From the NCBI GenBank assembly GCA_963838845.1, contig CAWISR010000002.1, forward strand, positions 744,001-808,000: 64,000 nt of DNA, written 5' to 3'. The notes beneath the pieces are model-generated. The model searched no databases, was not told the DNA's origin, and saw only the letters and a program-made list of their open reading frames with translations. Position numbers and translations under genes: made by a program. Position 1 is the first letter of the stretch. Each line of letters starts with the position of its first letter. This document shows positions 8,033 through 15,697 of this stretch, one piece after another. The stretch comes from CAVRXQ01 sp963838845. Lineage in GTDB: Bacteria; Actinomycetota; Acidimicrobiia; Acidimicrobiales; Bog-793.

Positions 8033-8479
8033 GTGGACCGCGGCGACATTTTGATCCGCCGACTCGAACCACGTGACGAGGTTCGCTGGCGCGCTCTTTG
8101 GGGTGCGTACCTCCGCTTCTATCGCGAGAGCGTCGCCGAGGAGGTGACGGCGGCGACCTTCAAGCGGCTCTGCGAAGGGAGCGGCGACGTGTTGGGACTT
8201 GTCGCCGCCGACGGGAACGACGACCCGATCGGTCTCGCGCACCTGGTCTTTCACCCGTCGACGTGGTCCTTGACGACATACTGCTACTTGGAGGATCTGT
8301 TCGTCGCGCCGGGCGGTCGTGGCCGCGACGTCGGTCGACGGTTGATCGAAGCGGTGTACGAGGAGGCCGACCGCCGCGGCTCAACGAACGTGTATTGGCA
8401 CACCCAGGAGTTCAATGGGCCGGCGCGTTCGCTCTACGACACGGTCGCTCACCGCAGCTTTATCGTCTACGAGCGCTGA
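8033..8479 (+). CDS. GNAT family N-acetyltransferase
   Basis: A 148-residue GCN5-related acetyltransferase, which moves the acetyl group of acetyl-CoA to an amine. The fold is clear: an N-terminal strand ILIRRLEPRDE, then the acetyl-CoA-binding segment CYLEDLFVAPGGRGRDVGRRL (given here as YLEDLFVAP and GGRGRDVGRRLIEA, about residues 83-107), and the C-terminal WHTQEFNGPARSLYDTVAHR. The substrate is unknown. The GTG at 8033 is the likely start because the sequence before it is not protein-like, although there is no strong ribosome binding site. It converges on the puuB-like gene with a 28-base gap. Confidence 0.82.
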   Translation: MDRGDILIRRLEPRDEVRWRALWGAYLRFYRESVAEEVTAATFKRLCEGSGDVLGLVAADGNDDPIGLAHLVFHPSTWSLTTYCYLEDLFVAPGGRGRDVGRRLIEAVYEEADRRGSTNVYWHTQEFNGPARSLYDTVAHRSFIVYER

Positions 8480-8507
8480 TCACCGTCTGTGTCCTACCGG
8501 CCCGTCG

Positions 8508-9884
8508 TCATGACTGGAGCACGTGCTCGACGTACGCGGCGCGCCGCGAACGGCGGCCGCTGCGTTCCTCGACGCGGTCACCGGCGCGCATCGCGGCGAT
8601 GCCCAGGTTGACGCCGATGTAACGGAAGGGCTCCGGCTCCCAGGCGCGCGATCGGTGGTTGACCCAGGGAAACCGCGTGAGCTCGCTGTCGCGACCGCAG
8701 ATGAGGTCGGCGATCGTGCGGCCGGCGAGATTGGTCGCCGCGACGCCGTACCCGACGTAACCGCCGGCCGAGACGAGACCCGACCTCGGATCGAAGGTCA
8801 CCGAGGGGTACCAGTCGCGCGGTACGCCGATCGGTCCGCCCCAGCGGTGGGTGATGGCGACGTCACCCAGTTGGGGAAACAGTTCGACGATCGAACGACG
8901 CAGTGCCGCGTGGACGTCGTCGTCTCGGTCGAACTCGGGAGCGATACGCGACCCGTAGTGGTAGGGCGCGCCTCGGCCGCCGAACGCGAGGCGGCCGTCT
9001 TTGGTTCGCTGTCCGTAGATGAAAAGGTGCCGGTAGTCGCTAAAGGTCTCGCGTCGCGCGAGCCCGATTCCGTCCCAGAAGGACTGGGGGATCGGTTCGG
9101 TTGCGACCATGAGCGAGTAGATGGGCATCATCGCCCGAGCGGCACCCAGCAGCGCCGCCGTGTACCCCTCGGTGGCGCGCACAACCCACTTCGCCTTCAC
9201 GGTGCGTGGCCCGCAGCGCAGCACGTGTGGTGCGAACTCGTCGACCGTCGTCTGTTCGAAGATCCTCGCCCCGCCCCGTTCGACGGCGTCGGCGAGCCCG
9301 CGCGCGAGGCGTGCCGGATGCAACGAAGCGCAGTGCGGCGTGTACGTCGCGCCGAGGACGTTCGTCGCGTCGAGGATCGCGCGGGCATCCTTTTCGCCCA
9401 AAAGCGCGAGGTCCTCTTCACCGACGCCGACAGCCCGAGCGGCGCCCACCTCGGAGCGCGCCCGGGCGAGCTGGACCTCGTTGCGCGCCAGGTCGATCGT
9501 CCCGCCCTTGGCGAAGTCGCAGTCGATGCCCTCTTTCGTCGCCACCGTGGCGACCTCGTCGACGGTGGCCTCCATCGCCCTGCGCAGACGCGTCGTTGCG
9601 TCGTTCCCCGAGGCCTTCGCGATACGCGGCCACGACGCAGCGAGCTTTCCTGAGCACCAGCCGCCGTTCCGGCCGGAGGCGCCGAAACCGCAGACCTCGC
9701 GCTCGAGGATCGCCACCGAAAGGCTCGGGTCGGTGTTCCGCAGGTAGTGCGCAGACCACAACGCCGTGTACCCGCCGCCGACGATCGCGACGTCGACGTC
9801 GAGGTCGCGATCGAGCGGTTGGCGGGCGTCGACGGGCTCTGGGAGCGTGTCGAACCAGAACGACAGCCCGGCGTAGTTCTTCAT
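8508..9884 (-). CDS. puuB: FAD-dependent oxidoreductase, gamma-glutamylputrescine oxidase-like
   Basis: A 458-residue D-amino-acid-oxidase-fold (DAO) flavoprotein. The dinucleotide-binding motif VAIVGGGYTALWSA lies near residues 33-46 and the family's GFGASGRNGGWCSGKL near 71-86; the C-terminal SAGGYVGYGVAATNLAG contacts FAD. PuuB oxidises gamma-glutamylputrescine to the aldehyde, and the neighbours (synthetase, aldehyde dehydrogenase and hydrolase of the same pathway) favour that role over a glycine or sarcosine oxidase. The ATG at 9884 is the natural start (MKNYAGLSFWFDTL); it lies 19 bases after the aminotransferase, so both probably share one leftward transcript. The exact substrate is inferred from context. 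Confidence 0.75.
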   Translation of the reverse strand: MKNYAGLSFWFDTLPEPVDARQPLDRDLDVDVAIVGGGYTALWSAHYLRNTDPSLSVAILEREVCGFGASGRNGGWCSGKLAASWPRIAKASGNDATTRLRRAMEATVDEVATVATKEGIDCDFAKGGTIDLARNEVQLARARSEVGAARAVGVGEEDLALLGEKDARAILDATNVLGATYTPHCASLHPARLARGLADAVERGGARIFEQTTVDEFAPHVLRCGPRTVKAKWVVRATEGYTAALLGAARAMMPIYSLMVATEPIPQSFWDGIGLARRETFSDYRHLFIYGQRTKDGRLAFGGRGAPYHYGSRIAPEFDRDDDVHAALRRSIVELFPQLGDVAITHRWGGPIGVPRDWYPSVTFDPRSGLVSAGGYVGYGVAATNLAGRTIADLICGRDSELTRFPWVNHRSRAWEPEPFRYIGVNLGIAAMRAGDRVEERSGRRSRRAAYVEHVLQS

Positions 9885-9903
9885 CGCGCGAGGACTCGGG
9901 GAC

Positions 9904-11278
9904 TCAGAGCTGCGCCCAGGCCTCCGCGAGGGTCGAGCGCAGGATGTCGCCCATCTCTTGGAACTGCTCGGAGCCACAGACGAGTGGGGGAGCGAGCTGG
10001 ATCACGGGGTCGCCTCGGTCGTCGGCGCGGCAGATCAGCCCTTTTTCGAAAAGCGTCGGCGAGAGGAACCCCCGCAAGAGCCGCTCCGACTCGTCGTCGT
10101 CGAAGGTCGCCTTCGTCGCCTTGTCCTTCACGAGCTCGATTCCCCAGAAATAGCCAGCACCGCGCACGTCCCCGACAATCGGAAGGTCGTACAGCGACTC
10201 GAGCACCCCTCGAAAGCCGGCTTCGTTCTCCCGTACGTGTGCACAAAGGTCTTCACGCGCGAACACGTCGAGGTTGGCGATTGCGACCGCGCTCGAAACC
10301 GGATGACCGGCGAAAGTGATGCCGTGGAGGAAGCTGGCGGTGCCAGAAAGGAACGGCTCGATCATGCGATCGCTCGCGATCAGGGCTCCGAGCGGCGCGT
10401 AGCCGCTCGTGAGTCCCTTCGCGATCGTGACGAGGTCGGGCTGGAAGCCGTAGCGTTCGGCGCCGAAGTAGTAGCCGAGGCGACCCCAGGCGCAGATCAC
10501 TTCGTCCGAGACGAGCAGGACGCCGTAGCGGTCGCAGATCTCGCGGACGCGCGGGAAGTACCCCGGCGGTGGGGTGAAGCATCCGCCGGAGTTCTGCACC
10601 GGCTCCAAGATCACCATCGCAACCGTCTCCGGGCCCTCGCGCACGATCGCACGCTCGATCTCGTCCGCCGCCCAAGCGCCAAACGCCTCTTCGTCGTCGC
10701 CGTGTTCGGGGGCGCGGTAGAAGTTCGTGTTCGGAGCCTTGATCGCCCCGGGGACGAGTGGCTCGAACGGCGTTTTGATCGAAGGAAGGCCGGTGAGGGA
10801 CAGCGCGCCCATCGTCGTGCCGTGGTACGAGATGAATCGGCTGACCGCCTTCGTGCGTTCGGGCTGGCCGATGGCCTTGAAGTACTGCCGGGCGAGCTTC
10901 CACGCCGACTCGACCGCCTCGGAACCGCCGGTTGTGAAAAAGACGCGGTTCAGGTCCCCGGGCGTGAGCGCGGCAATGCGCTCGGCGAGCTCGATCGCCG
11001 CGGGGTGGGCGTAGGTCCAGAGTGGGAAGTAGCCGAGGTCTTCCGCCTGCTTCGTCCCCGCCTGCCGCGAGCTCCGAGCGGCCGTGGCCCACGTTGACGG
11101 TGAAGAGCCCGGACAGCCCGTCCAGGTAGCGCTTGCCGTGTTGGTCCCAGACGTAGGGGCCTTCGCCTCGCACCATGATCGGGATTTCCTTGTCCTCGTA
11201 CGCGCCGAGCCTCGTGAAGTGCATCCACAGATGGCGGCGCGCCGCCCGCTGCAGCTCGGCGTTCGTCGGCAGACTCAT
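9904..11278 (-). pseudogene. Class III PLP aminotransferase (GABA/polyamine type), frameshifted
   Basis: An otherwise complete class III aminotransferase of about 457 residues. The first frame starts at 11278 (MSLPTNAELQRAARRHLWMH) and is good to GHGRSELAA; one extra base in a GC-rich run at about 11057-11068 then forces the next frame, where the protein resumes as GTKQAEDLGYFPLWTYAHPA and continues to the stop at 9904. The PLP lysine lies in TIAKGLTSGYAPLG and the cofactor Asp in LLVSDEVICAWGR. Family members transfer the amino group of putrescine, GABA or beta-alanine to pyruvate or 2-oxoglutarate. All catalytic sequence is intact, so the shift is either very recent or a sequencing error. 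Confidence 0.8.
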
Positions 11279-11371
11279 TTACGACCCCCTGGTGCGATTG
11301 GTTTGCCAGTCCCCACCGTAACCCTTTTTCCTGGTCGGGGGCCTGCGAAGATGCCGCGCGCACGACCGCTT

Positions 11372-11395
11372 TGTAATGATGTAATGTTGTAATCA
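11372..11395. promoter_or_regulatory. Three tandem 8-bp repeats (TGTAATNN), candidate operator
   Basis: TGTAATGA, TGTAATGT and TGTAATCA follow each other without gaps at 11372, 11380 and 11388, the last touching the ATG at 11395. AT-rich tandem octamers are striking in this high-GC setting. The adjacent gene encodes a ribbon-helix-helix-like domain, and proteins of that fold (MetJ is the classic case) bind tandem 8-bp boxes. The site lies between that gene and the divergent aminotransferase start at 11278, so it could control either or both. Confidence 0.55.
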
Positions 11396-12001
11396 TGAGA
11401 AATCACCATTGGCAGGAAGGGCCTCGGGGTCCACGCGGTAGGCGGGGCTTCCGGGGGGGATTCGATAGGCGCTCCCGGCCCCAGACAACAGCTCGAGGAT
11501 CGCGCCGAGATCGAGGCGTGGTTCAAGGGTTCGCTCGTCGACGGCTGGTACGTCGGCGAGCCAGACATCGAGATTGACGATTACGAGGTCCTCGTCGTTG
11601 GCACCCTCGAGGCTGGCGACCTCGCCGCGGCGTCAGACCAGAAGGCGGTGGCGGAATCGGCGCGCATCGACACGTTCCGTCGCGACACCCGCGAGCGGCG
11701 CATCGAGATCGCGAGCCGCGCCGAGGAACGGCTCGGGCGCGCGGTGTCGTGGGGGGCGAAGGTCGGAGACACGACCGAACTCTTCACGACGGCGAGCGTG
11801 CCGTTCATGACCCGGCTCGGGATGCGGCATCGCCGGATTCTCGACACCCTCGTCGACGCGGGAGTCGCCCGCAGCCGTTCAGAGGCGCTGGCGTGGTGCG
11901 TCGAACTCGTCGGCCGCAACCAAGAGGAGTGGCTGACGAAGCTGCGCGACGCGCTCGACGCGGTCGGCCGCGCCCGCGAGCAGGGGCCGGCGACCTTCTA
12001 A
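11395..12001 (+). CDS. Ribbon-helix-helix-like DNA-binding protein, probable frameshift near start
   Basis: The safe part is the 117 codons from the GTG at 11648 to 12001, but the same frame is protein-like much further upstream (LEDRAEIEAWFKGSLVDGWY, DYEVLVVGTLEAGDLAAAS) and has no start codon there. An ATG at 11395 in another frame opens MRNHHWQEGPRGPRGRRGFR, and a run of seven G at 11453-11459 joins the two frames if one base is extra. The C-terminal half shows a strand (VPFMTRL), helix (RHRRILDTLVDAG) and second helix (ARSRSEALAWCVELV), the ribbon-helix-helix pattern. I do not recognise a named family. Its position suggests a regulator of the polyamine genes. Confidence 0.55.
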
Positions 12002-12183
12002 TCGCTCCTCGGACGTAAGCGATCGCGTGCATCGTCGGATTCACGCAACGAGCACCATTCCAGGTGCGCGGTCCCCGTCGCCTCGCGCATCGCGCCGCAT
12101 TCCGGACAGCAGAGGTTCAGCCAGCACGCCGGGTCGCCGGCGTCGTCTTCAAGCTTGCTGAACTCGTCGTCAGGCGTATGCAT
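11998..12183 (-). CDS. Small zinc-ribbon-like protein
   Basis: A 61-residue protein (66 if started at the ATG at 12198). It contains DPACWLNLCCPECGAMRE, with a CPEC knuckle and a further Cys in HLEWCSLRE, suggesting bound zinc. The ATG at 12183 is preferred because GGAG lies eight bases upstream. Short proteins with this DPxCWL...CPECG pattern occur in actinobacteria, but I know of no assigned function. It is downstream of the MarR gene in the same direction and its stop overlaps the stop of the convergent gene by four bases. Confidence 0.55.
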   Translation of the reverse strand: MHTPDDEFSKLEDDAGDPACWLNLCCPECGAMREATGTAHLEWCSLRESDDARDRLRPRSD

Positions 12184-12221
12184 CGAGTCGGTCTCCACGC
12201 GACGCGTCGCGTGGGACGAAG

Positions 12222-12671
12222 CTATCGCCGGCGACCGTTCGATTCGCCGCGGTGGTCAGTTGACGGCTTTTCCGATCTCGCGCTCGCCTTCTCGATGACG
12301 CGGGCGATGCTGTCGAGGCGAGCGAGCTCACCGCGGTGCTGCGTGGCGAGCTCAGCGAGCACGTTGCGGCCGGAGGGGGTGAGGCGCAACCGCACGACCC
12401 GCCGGTCCTCGTCGTCGATGCGTCGGGTAACGAGCCCGGCCGTCGCCGCCCGGTCGACGAGCCCGACGGTGCTGTTGTGGCGCAGACCGAGGTAGTGCGC
12501 GACGTCACCGACGGTCGGGCCTCGCCGGTCGGGGTGACCGCGCACCGCAACCAGGAGTTCATGCTGGATCGGGGTGACACCGGCGTCGATCGCGGCGTGG
12601 TCACGGTCGCGGAGGAAGCCCCGAAGAGCCGTCCAGCGTTCGAGCAATGCGAGGTATTCCGCGTCGTTCAT
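12222..12671 (-). CDS. MarR family transcriptional regulator
   Basis: A 149-residue winged-helix protein. The helix-turn-helix is at about residues 49-75 (VGDVAHYLGLRHNSTVGLVD) and the wing carries the family signature DDEDRRVVRLRLTPSGR. MarR proteins bind as dimers to palindromes in their own or neighbouring promoters and release on binding small ligands. It lies 106 bases after puuD in the same direction, so it may belong to the polyamine operon or have its own promoter; the gap 12672-12777 contains a repeated ATGCAA (ATGCAAATTAATGCAA at 12741-12756) that could be an operator. In enterobacteria the pathway is controlled by PuuR, a different family. Confidence 0.88.
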   Translation of the reverse strand: MNDAEYLALLERWTALRGFLRDRDHAAIDAGVTPIQHELLVAVRGHPDRRGPTVGDVAHYLGLRHNSTVGLVDRAATAGLVTRRIDDEDRRVVRLRLTPSGRNVLAELATQHRGELARLDSIARVIEKASARSEKPSTDHRGESNGRRR

Positions 12672-12777
12672 GCGCTTCGGGGATGTCTCGGCGAGTCGCG
12701 CGCGGCTGATCTCGGAATTTTACCGTGAATCGTCACCCAATATGCAAATTAATGCAACATTTCGTTGAGTCACAGCA

Positions 12778-13500
12778 TCACGCTCCGACGCGCGCCTGGC
12801 GCTCTGCAGACGCGACGAGCGCGGCGAAAAGCGACAGATCCTCGCCGACTTCTGGGTGCCACTGGACACCGATCAAGTAGTCGAGGTTGGGGTCCTCGAC
12901 AGCCTCGATCGTGCCGTCGTCCGCGTGCGCGACGACACGCAGACCCTTGCCGAGTTGTGCGATCGCCTGGTGGTGGTGGCTCGCCGTCAGCACCTCGTGG
13001 CCGGTGACGATTTTGGCGAGATGGCTGTTCCCAACGACCTCGACGTCGTGCCAGGCGTACTCACCGGCCTTCGGCGAGTGACCGGTGTGGCCGACGATGT
13101 CTGGGAGGTGCTGGTGGAGCGTCCCGCCGCGGGCGACGTTCAACACTTGTAGCCCTCGACAGATGGCGAGCATCGGGGTTTGCGACCCATCGGCGGCCGC
13201 GACGAGCGCCAGCTCGAATGCGTCGCGTTCCGGACGTGGTGTCTGGGTGTGCTCGTGCGGTTCCGCTTCGTAGCGGCTCGGGTCGACGTCGGGTCCGCCC
13301 GAAAGCACGAGCGCGTCGACGCGCCCGATCAAGGCGTCGATTCCCGCCGCCTGGATCGGCAGCACCATCGGCGCCCCGCCCGCACGCTCGACGGCGTGGA
13401 CATACGTCGAGGGCACGAGAACGGCGCGTTCTGACCACGGTCCCCAGCGCGCGTCTTCTTCGTAGGCGGTGATGCCGATGACGGGGCGCACGTTCGACAT
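12778..13500 (-). CDS. puuD: Gamma-glutamyl-gamma-aminobutyrate hydrolase (peptidase C26)
   Basis: A 240-residue class I glutamine-amidotransferase-fold hydrolase. The nucleophile Cys114 is in MLAICRGLQVLN and the His-Glu of the triad in GVQWHPEVG near residue 217. The N-terminal RPVIGITAYEEDARWGPW and LSGGPDVDPSRY are typical of PuuD, which splits gamma-glutamyl-GABA into glutamate and GABA, the last step of the Puu pathway. The ATG at 13500 is chosen over upstream in-frame codons because it gives the family start. It follows the SDR gene by seven bases in an operon with puuA, puuC and the permease. Confidence 0.88.
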   Translation of the reverse strand: MSNVRPVIGITAYEEDARWGPWSERAVLVPSTYVHAVERAGGAPMVLPIQAAGIDALIGRVDALVLSGGPDVDPSRYEAEPHEHTQTPRPERDAFELALVAAADGSQTPMLAICRGLQVLNVARGGTLHQHLPDIVGHTGHSPKAGEYAWHDVEVVGNSHLAKIVTGHEVLTASHHHQAIAQLGKGLRVVAHADDGTIEAVEDPNLDYLIGVQWHPEVGEDLSLFAALVASAERQARVGA

Positions 13501-13507
13501 TCTGCCG

Positions 13508-14275
13508 TCACTCCGGCGTGACATACGCGGCGTGGACGCCGCCGTCGACCATGAACGACGTCGCGGTGATGAACGACGCGTCGTCGGATGCGAGGAAGCA
13601 GGCAGCGGCGGCAATCTCTTCTGGCTCGGCGAACCTCCCCATCGGGACGTGGACGAGGCGCCGGCGGGCGCGCTCCGGGTCCTTCGCGAAGAGCTCCTGT
13701 AAAAGGGGCGTGTTCACGGGTCCGGGGCAGAGTGCGTTCACACGAACGCCTTGTCGCGCAAATTGCACGCCGAGTTCGCGCGACATCGCGAGCACGCCGC
13801 CTTTCGACGCGGTGTACGAGATCTGGGAGGTCGCGGCGCCCAGGACCGCGACGAACGACGCGGTGTTGACGACCGATCCACCCCTGTTGGCCAACAACCT
13901 CTCGATGCCGAATTTGCAGCACCAGTAGACGCTCGTGAGGTTGACCTCCTGCACCCGCCGCCAGGCGTCGATCCCCGTCGTGAGGATCGAGTCGTCGTCT
14001 GGGGGCGAGATGCCGGCGTTGTTGAAACAGACGTCGAGCGTCCCGAACCGCGCGATCGCGGCGTCGTACATCGCGGCGACGTCGTCGGGATTCGTCACGT
14101 CGGCGTGGACGTACAACCCGCCGATCTCTTCCGCGAGCTGCGATCCCTGTTCGTCGCTGAGATCGGCGACGACGACCTGCGCGCCTTCGGCGGCGAATCT
14201 CCTCGCGCTCGCCTTCCCGATTCCGCTCGCCGCCCCGGTGATCACGGCGACTTTTCCTTCGAGGCGTCCTGTCAC
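13508..14275 (-). CDS. Short-chain dehydrogenase/reductase
   Basis: A 255-residue SDR enzyme using NAD(P). The cofactor motif GAASGIG is at residues 14-20, VVADLSDEQG (an Asp after the second strand, favouring NAD) follows, NNAGIS marks the fourth strand, and the catalytic Tyr-Lys lies in YTASKGG near 155-161. The C-terminal half CPGPVNTPLL is normal. It begins with GTG. It lies inside the polyamine operon between puuC and puuD, where no SDR is needed in the textbook pathway; it may oxidise a hydroxy or aldehyde side product, but the substrate is unknown. Confidence 0.85.
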   Translation of the reverse strand: MTGRLEGKVAVITGAASGIGKASARRFAAEGAQVVVADLSDEQGSQLAEEIGGLYVHADVTNPDDVAAMYDAAIARFGTLDVCFNNAGISPPDDDSILTTGIDAWRRVQEVNLTSVYWCCKFGIERLLANRGGSVVNTASFVAVLGAATSQISYTASKGGVLAMSRELGVQFARQGVRVNALCPGPVNTPLLQELFAKDPERARRRLVHVPMGRFAEPEEIAAAACFLASDDASFITATSFMVDGGVHAAYVTPE

Positions 14276-14329
14276 GGCGTGCTCCTTCGTTCTTATCGGC
14301 CAGGCTTGCGCGCCGAGTCGCGCGACCGG

Positions 14330-15697
14330 CTACTCGGTCGTCGAGATGAAGACGTTTTTCACGTCGCTGAACGCCTCGAGCACGTCCGGGCCGAGCTCGC
14401 GGCCGATCCCGGACTGCTTGAAACCACCGAAAGGCGTCGAGTAGCGCACCGAGGAATGGGAGTTCACCGCGAGGTTGCCCGATTCGACGCCGCGGGCGAC
14501 ACGTATCGCGCGTCCGACGTCGCGGGTCCAGATCGAACCGGACAGACCGAACTCGGTGTTGTTTGCGATGCGGATCGCATCGGCCTCGTCGCGGAAGGTC
14601 ACCAACCCGACGACCGGCCCGAAGATCTCTTCTCGCAGCTGTCGCGCGTCCTCGGCGATCGGCGCGAGAACGGTCGGTGGGTACCAGAACCCCGGTCCCT
14701 GCGGCGCGCTGCCGCGGAAGGCGACCGGCGTCTCGTCGGTGACGTACGAGGCGACGGTCACTCGGTGCGAAGCCGAGATGAGCGGACCCATCTCGCTCTG
14801 CTCGTCGGACGGCTCGAGCACCCGTACCGCCTTCACCGCCGGTTCGAAGAGCTCCATGAATCGCTCGTACACGGATGCCTGCACGAGGATCCGCGAGCGC
14901 GCGCAGCAGTCCTGACCGGCGTTGTCAAACACCGCATACGGAGCGCTCTTCGCGGCCTGCTCGAGGTCGGCGTCGTCGAAGACGATGTTTGCAGACTTGC
15001 CACCGAGTTCGAGCGTGACCCGTTTCACCTGTTCGGCACAGCCGGCCATGATCTTTTTGCCGACCTCGGTCGAGCCGGTGAAGCAGATCTTGCGCACGAG
15101 CGGGTTGGCGACGAATCGCCAGCCGACTTCGCGGCCGGGGCCGGTGACGACTTGGAAGACGTCTGCTGGGATGCCCGCTTCGCGGGCGAGCTCGACGAGT
15201 TTCAGCGCGCTGAGCGGTGTGAGCTCGGCGGGTTTCACGACGACGGCGTTGCCTGCTGCGAGCGCCGGCGCGAAGCCCCAGGACGCAATGAGCATCGGGA
15301 AGTTCCACGGCACGATGACGCCGACGACGCCCAGCGGCTCGTGGAACGTGATGTCGACACCGCCTGAGACGGGAATCTGTCGACCCGAATGCCGTTCCGG
15401 CGCCGCCGCGTAATAGGTGACGACGTCGCGGACGGTTGCTGCCTCCCAGCGCGCGTTCGAGATCGTGTGACCGGCGTTTTGCACCTCGAGCGCGGCGAGG
15501 TCTTCGCGGGCGGCGTCGATGCGCTCGGCAAACCGGCGCAAAATGCGCGCCCGGTCGGCGGGGGCGACTGCTCGCCAGGCGGGGAATGCCCCGTGGGCGC
15601 GGGCGATCGCCGCGTCGGCTTCTGCGGCGCTCAGCTGCGGAATCGCAGCGATCGGCTTTTCGGTCGACGGGTTGACGACCGTGAAGGTCCCGCTCAA
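14330..15697 (-). CDS. puuC: Aldehyde dehydrogenase, gamma-glutamyl-aminobutyraldehyde type
   Basis: A 455-residue NAD(P)-dependent aldehyde dehydrogenase. Landmarks are VIVPWNFPMLIA (about residue 130), the cofactor loop FTGSTEVGKK, the general base Glu in TLELGGKSANIV, and the catalytic Cys in NAGQDCCARSR. In context it would oxidise gamma-glutamyl-gamma-aminobutyraldehyde, made by the PuuB-like oxidase, to gamma-glutamyl-GABA. The start is a TTG that overlaps the puuA stop codon as TTGA, so translation is coupled. The family averages about 480-495 residues, so this one is slightly short at the N-terminus but has all motifs. Confidence 0.85.
   Translation of the reverse strand: MSGTFTVVNPSTEKPIAAIPQLSAAEADAAIARAHGAFPAWRAVAPADRARILRRFAERIDAAREDLAALEVQNAGHTISNARWEAATVRDVVTYYAAAPERHSGRQIPVSGGVDITFHEPLGVVGVIVPWNFPMLIASWGFAPALAAGNAVVVKPAELTPLSALKLVELAREAGIPADVFQVVTGPGREVGWRFVANPLVRKICFTGSTEVGKKIMAGCAEQVKRVTLELGGKSANIVFDDADLEQAAKSAPYAVFDNAGQDCCARSRILVQASVYERFMELFEPAVKAVRVLEPSDEQSEMGPLISASHRVTVASYVTDETPVAFRGSAPQGPGFWYPPTVLAPIAEDARQLREEIFGPVVGLVTFRDEADAIRIANNTEFGLSGSIWTRDVGRAIRVARGVESGNLAVNSHSSVRYSTPFGGFKQSGIGRELGPDVLEAFSDVKNVFISTTE

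Noticed and set aside
7785..8072. 95-codon minus-strand frame in the gap before the acetyltransferase
   Set aside because: No family resemblance and no ribosome binding site; it overlaps the acetyltransferase start, so I did not call it.
13751..15367. 538-codon plus-strand open frame across the SDR and aldehyde dehydrogenase genes
   Set aside because: It is antisense to two clear enzymes, has no domain, is rich in Arg/Asp/His from complementary codons, and is a typical high-GC shadow.
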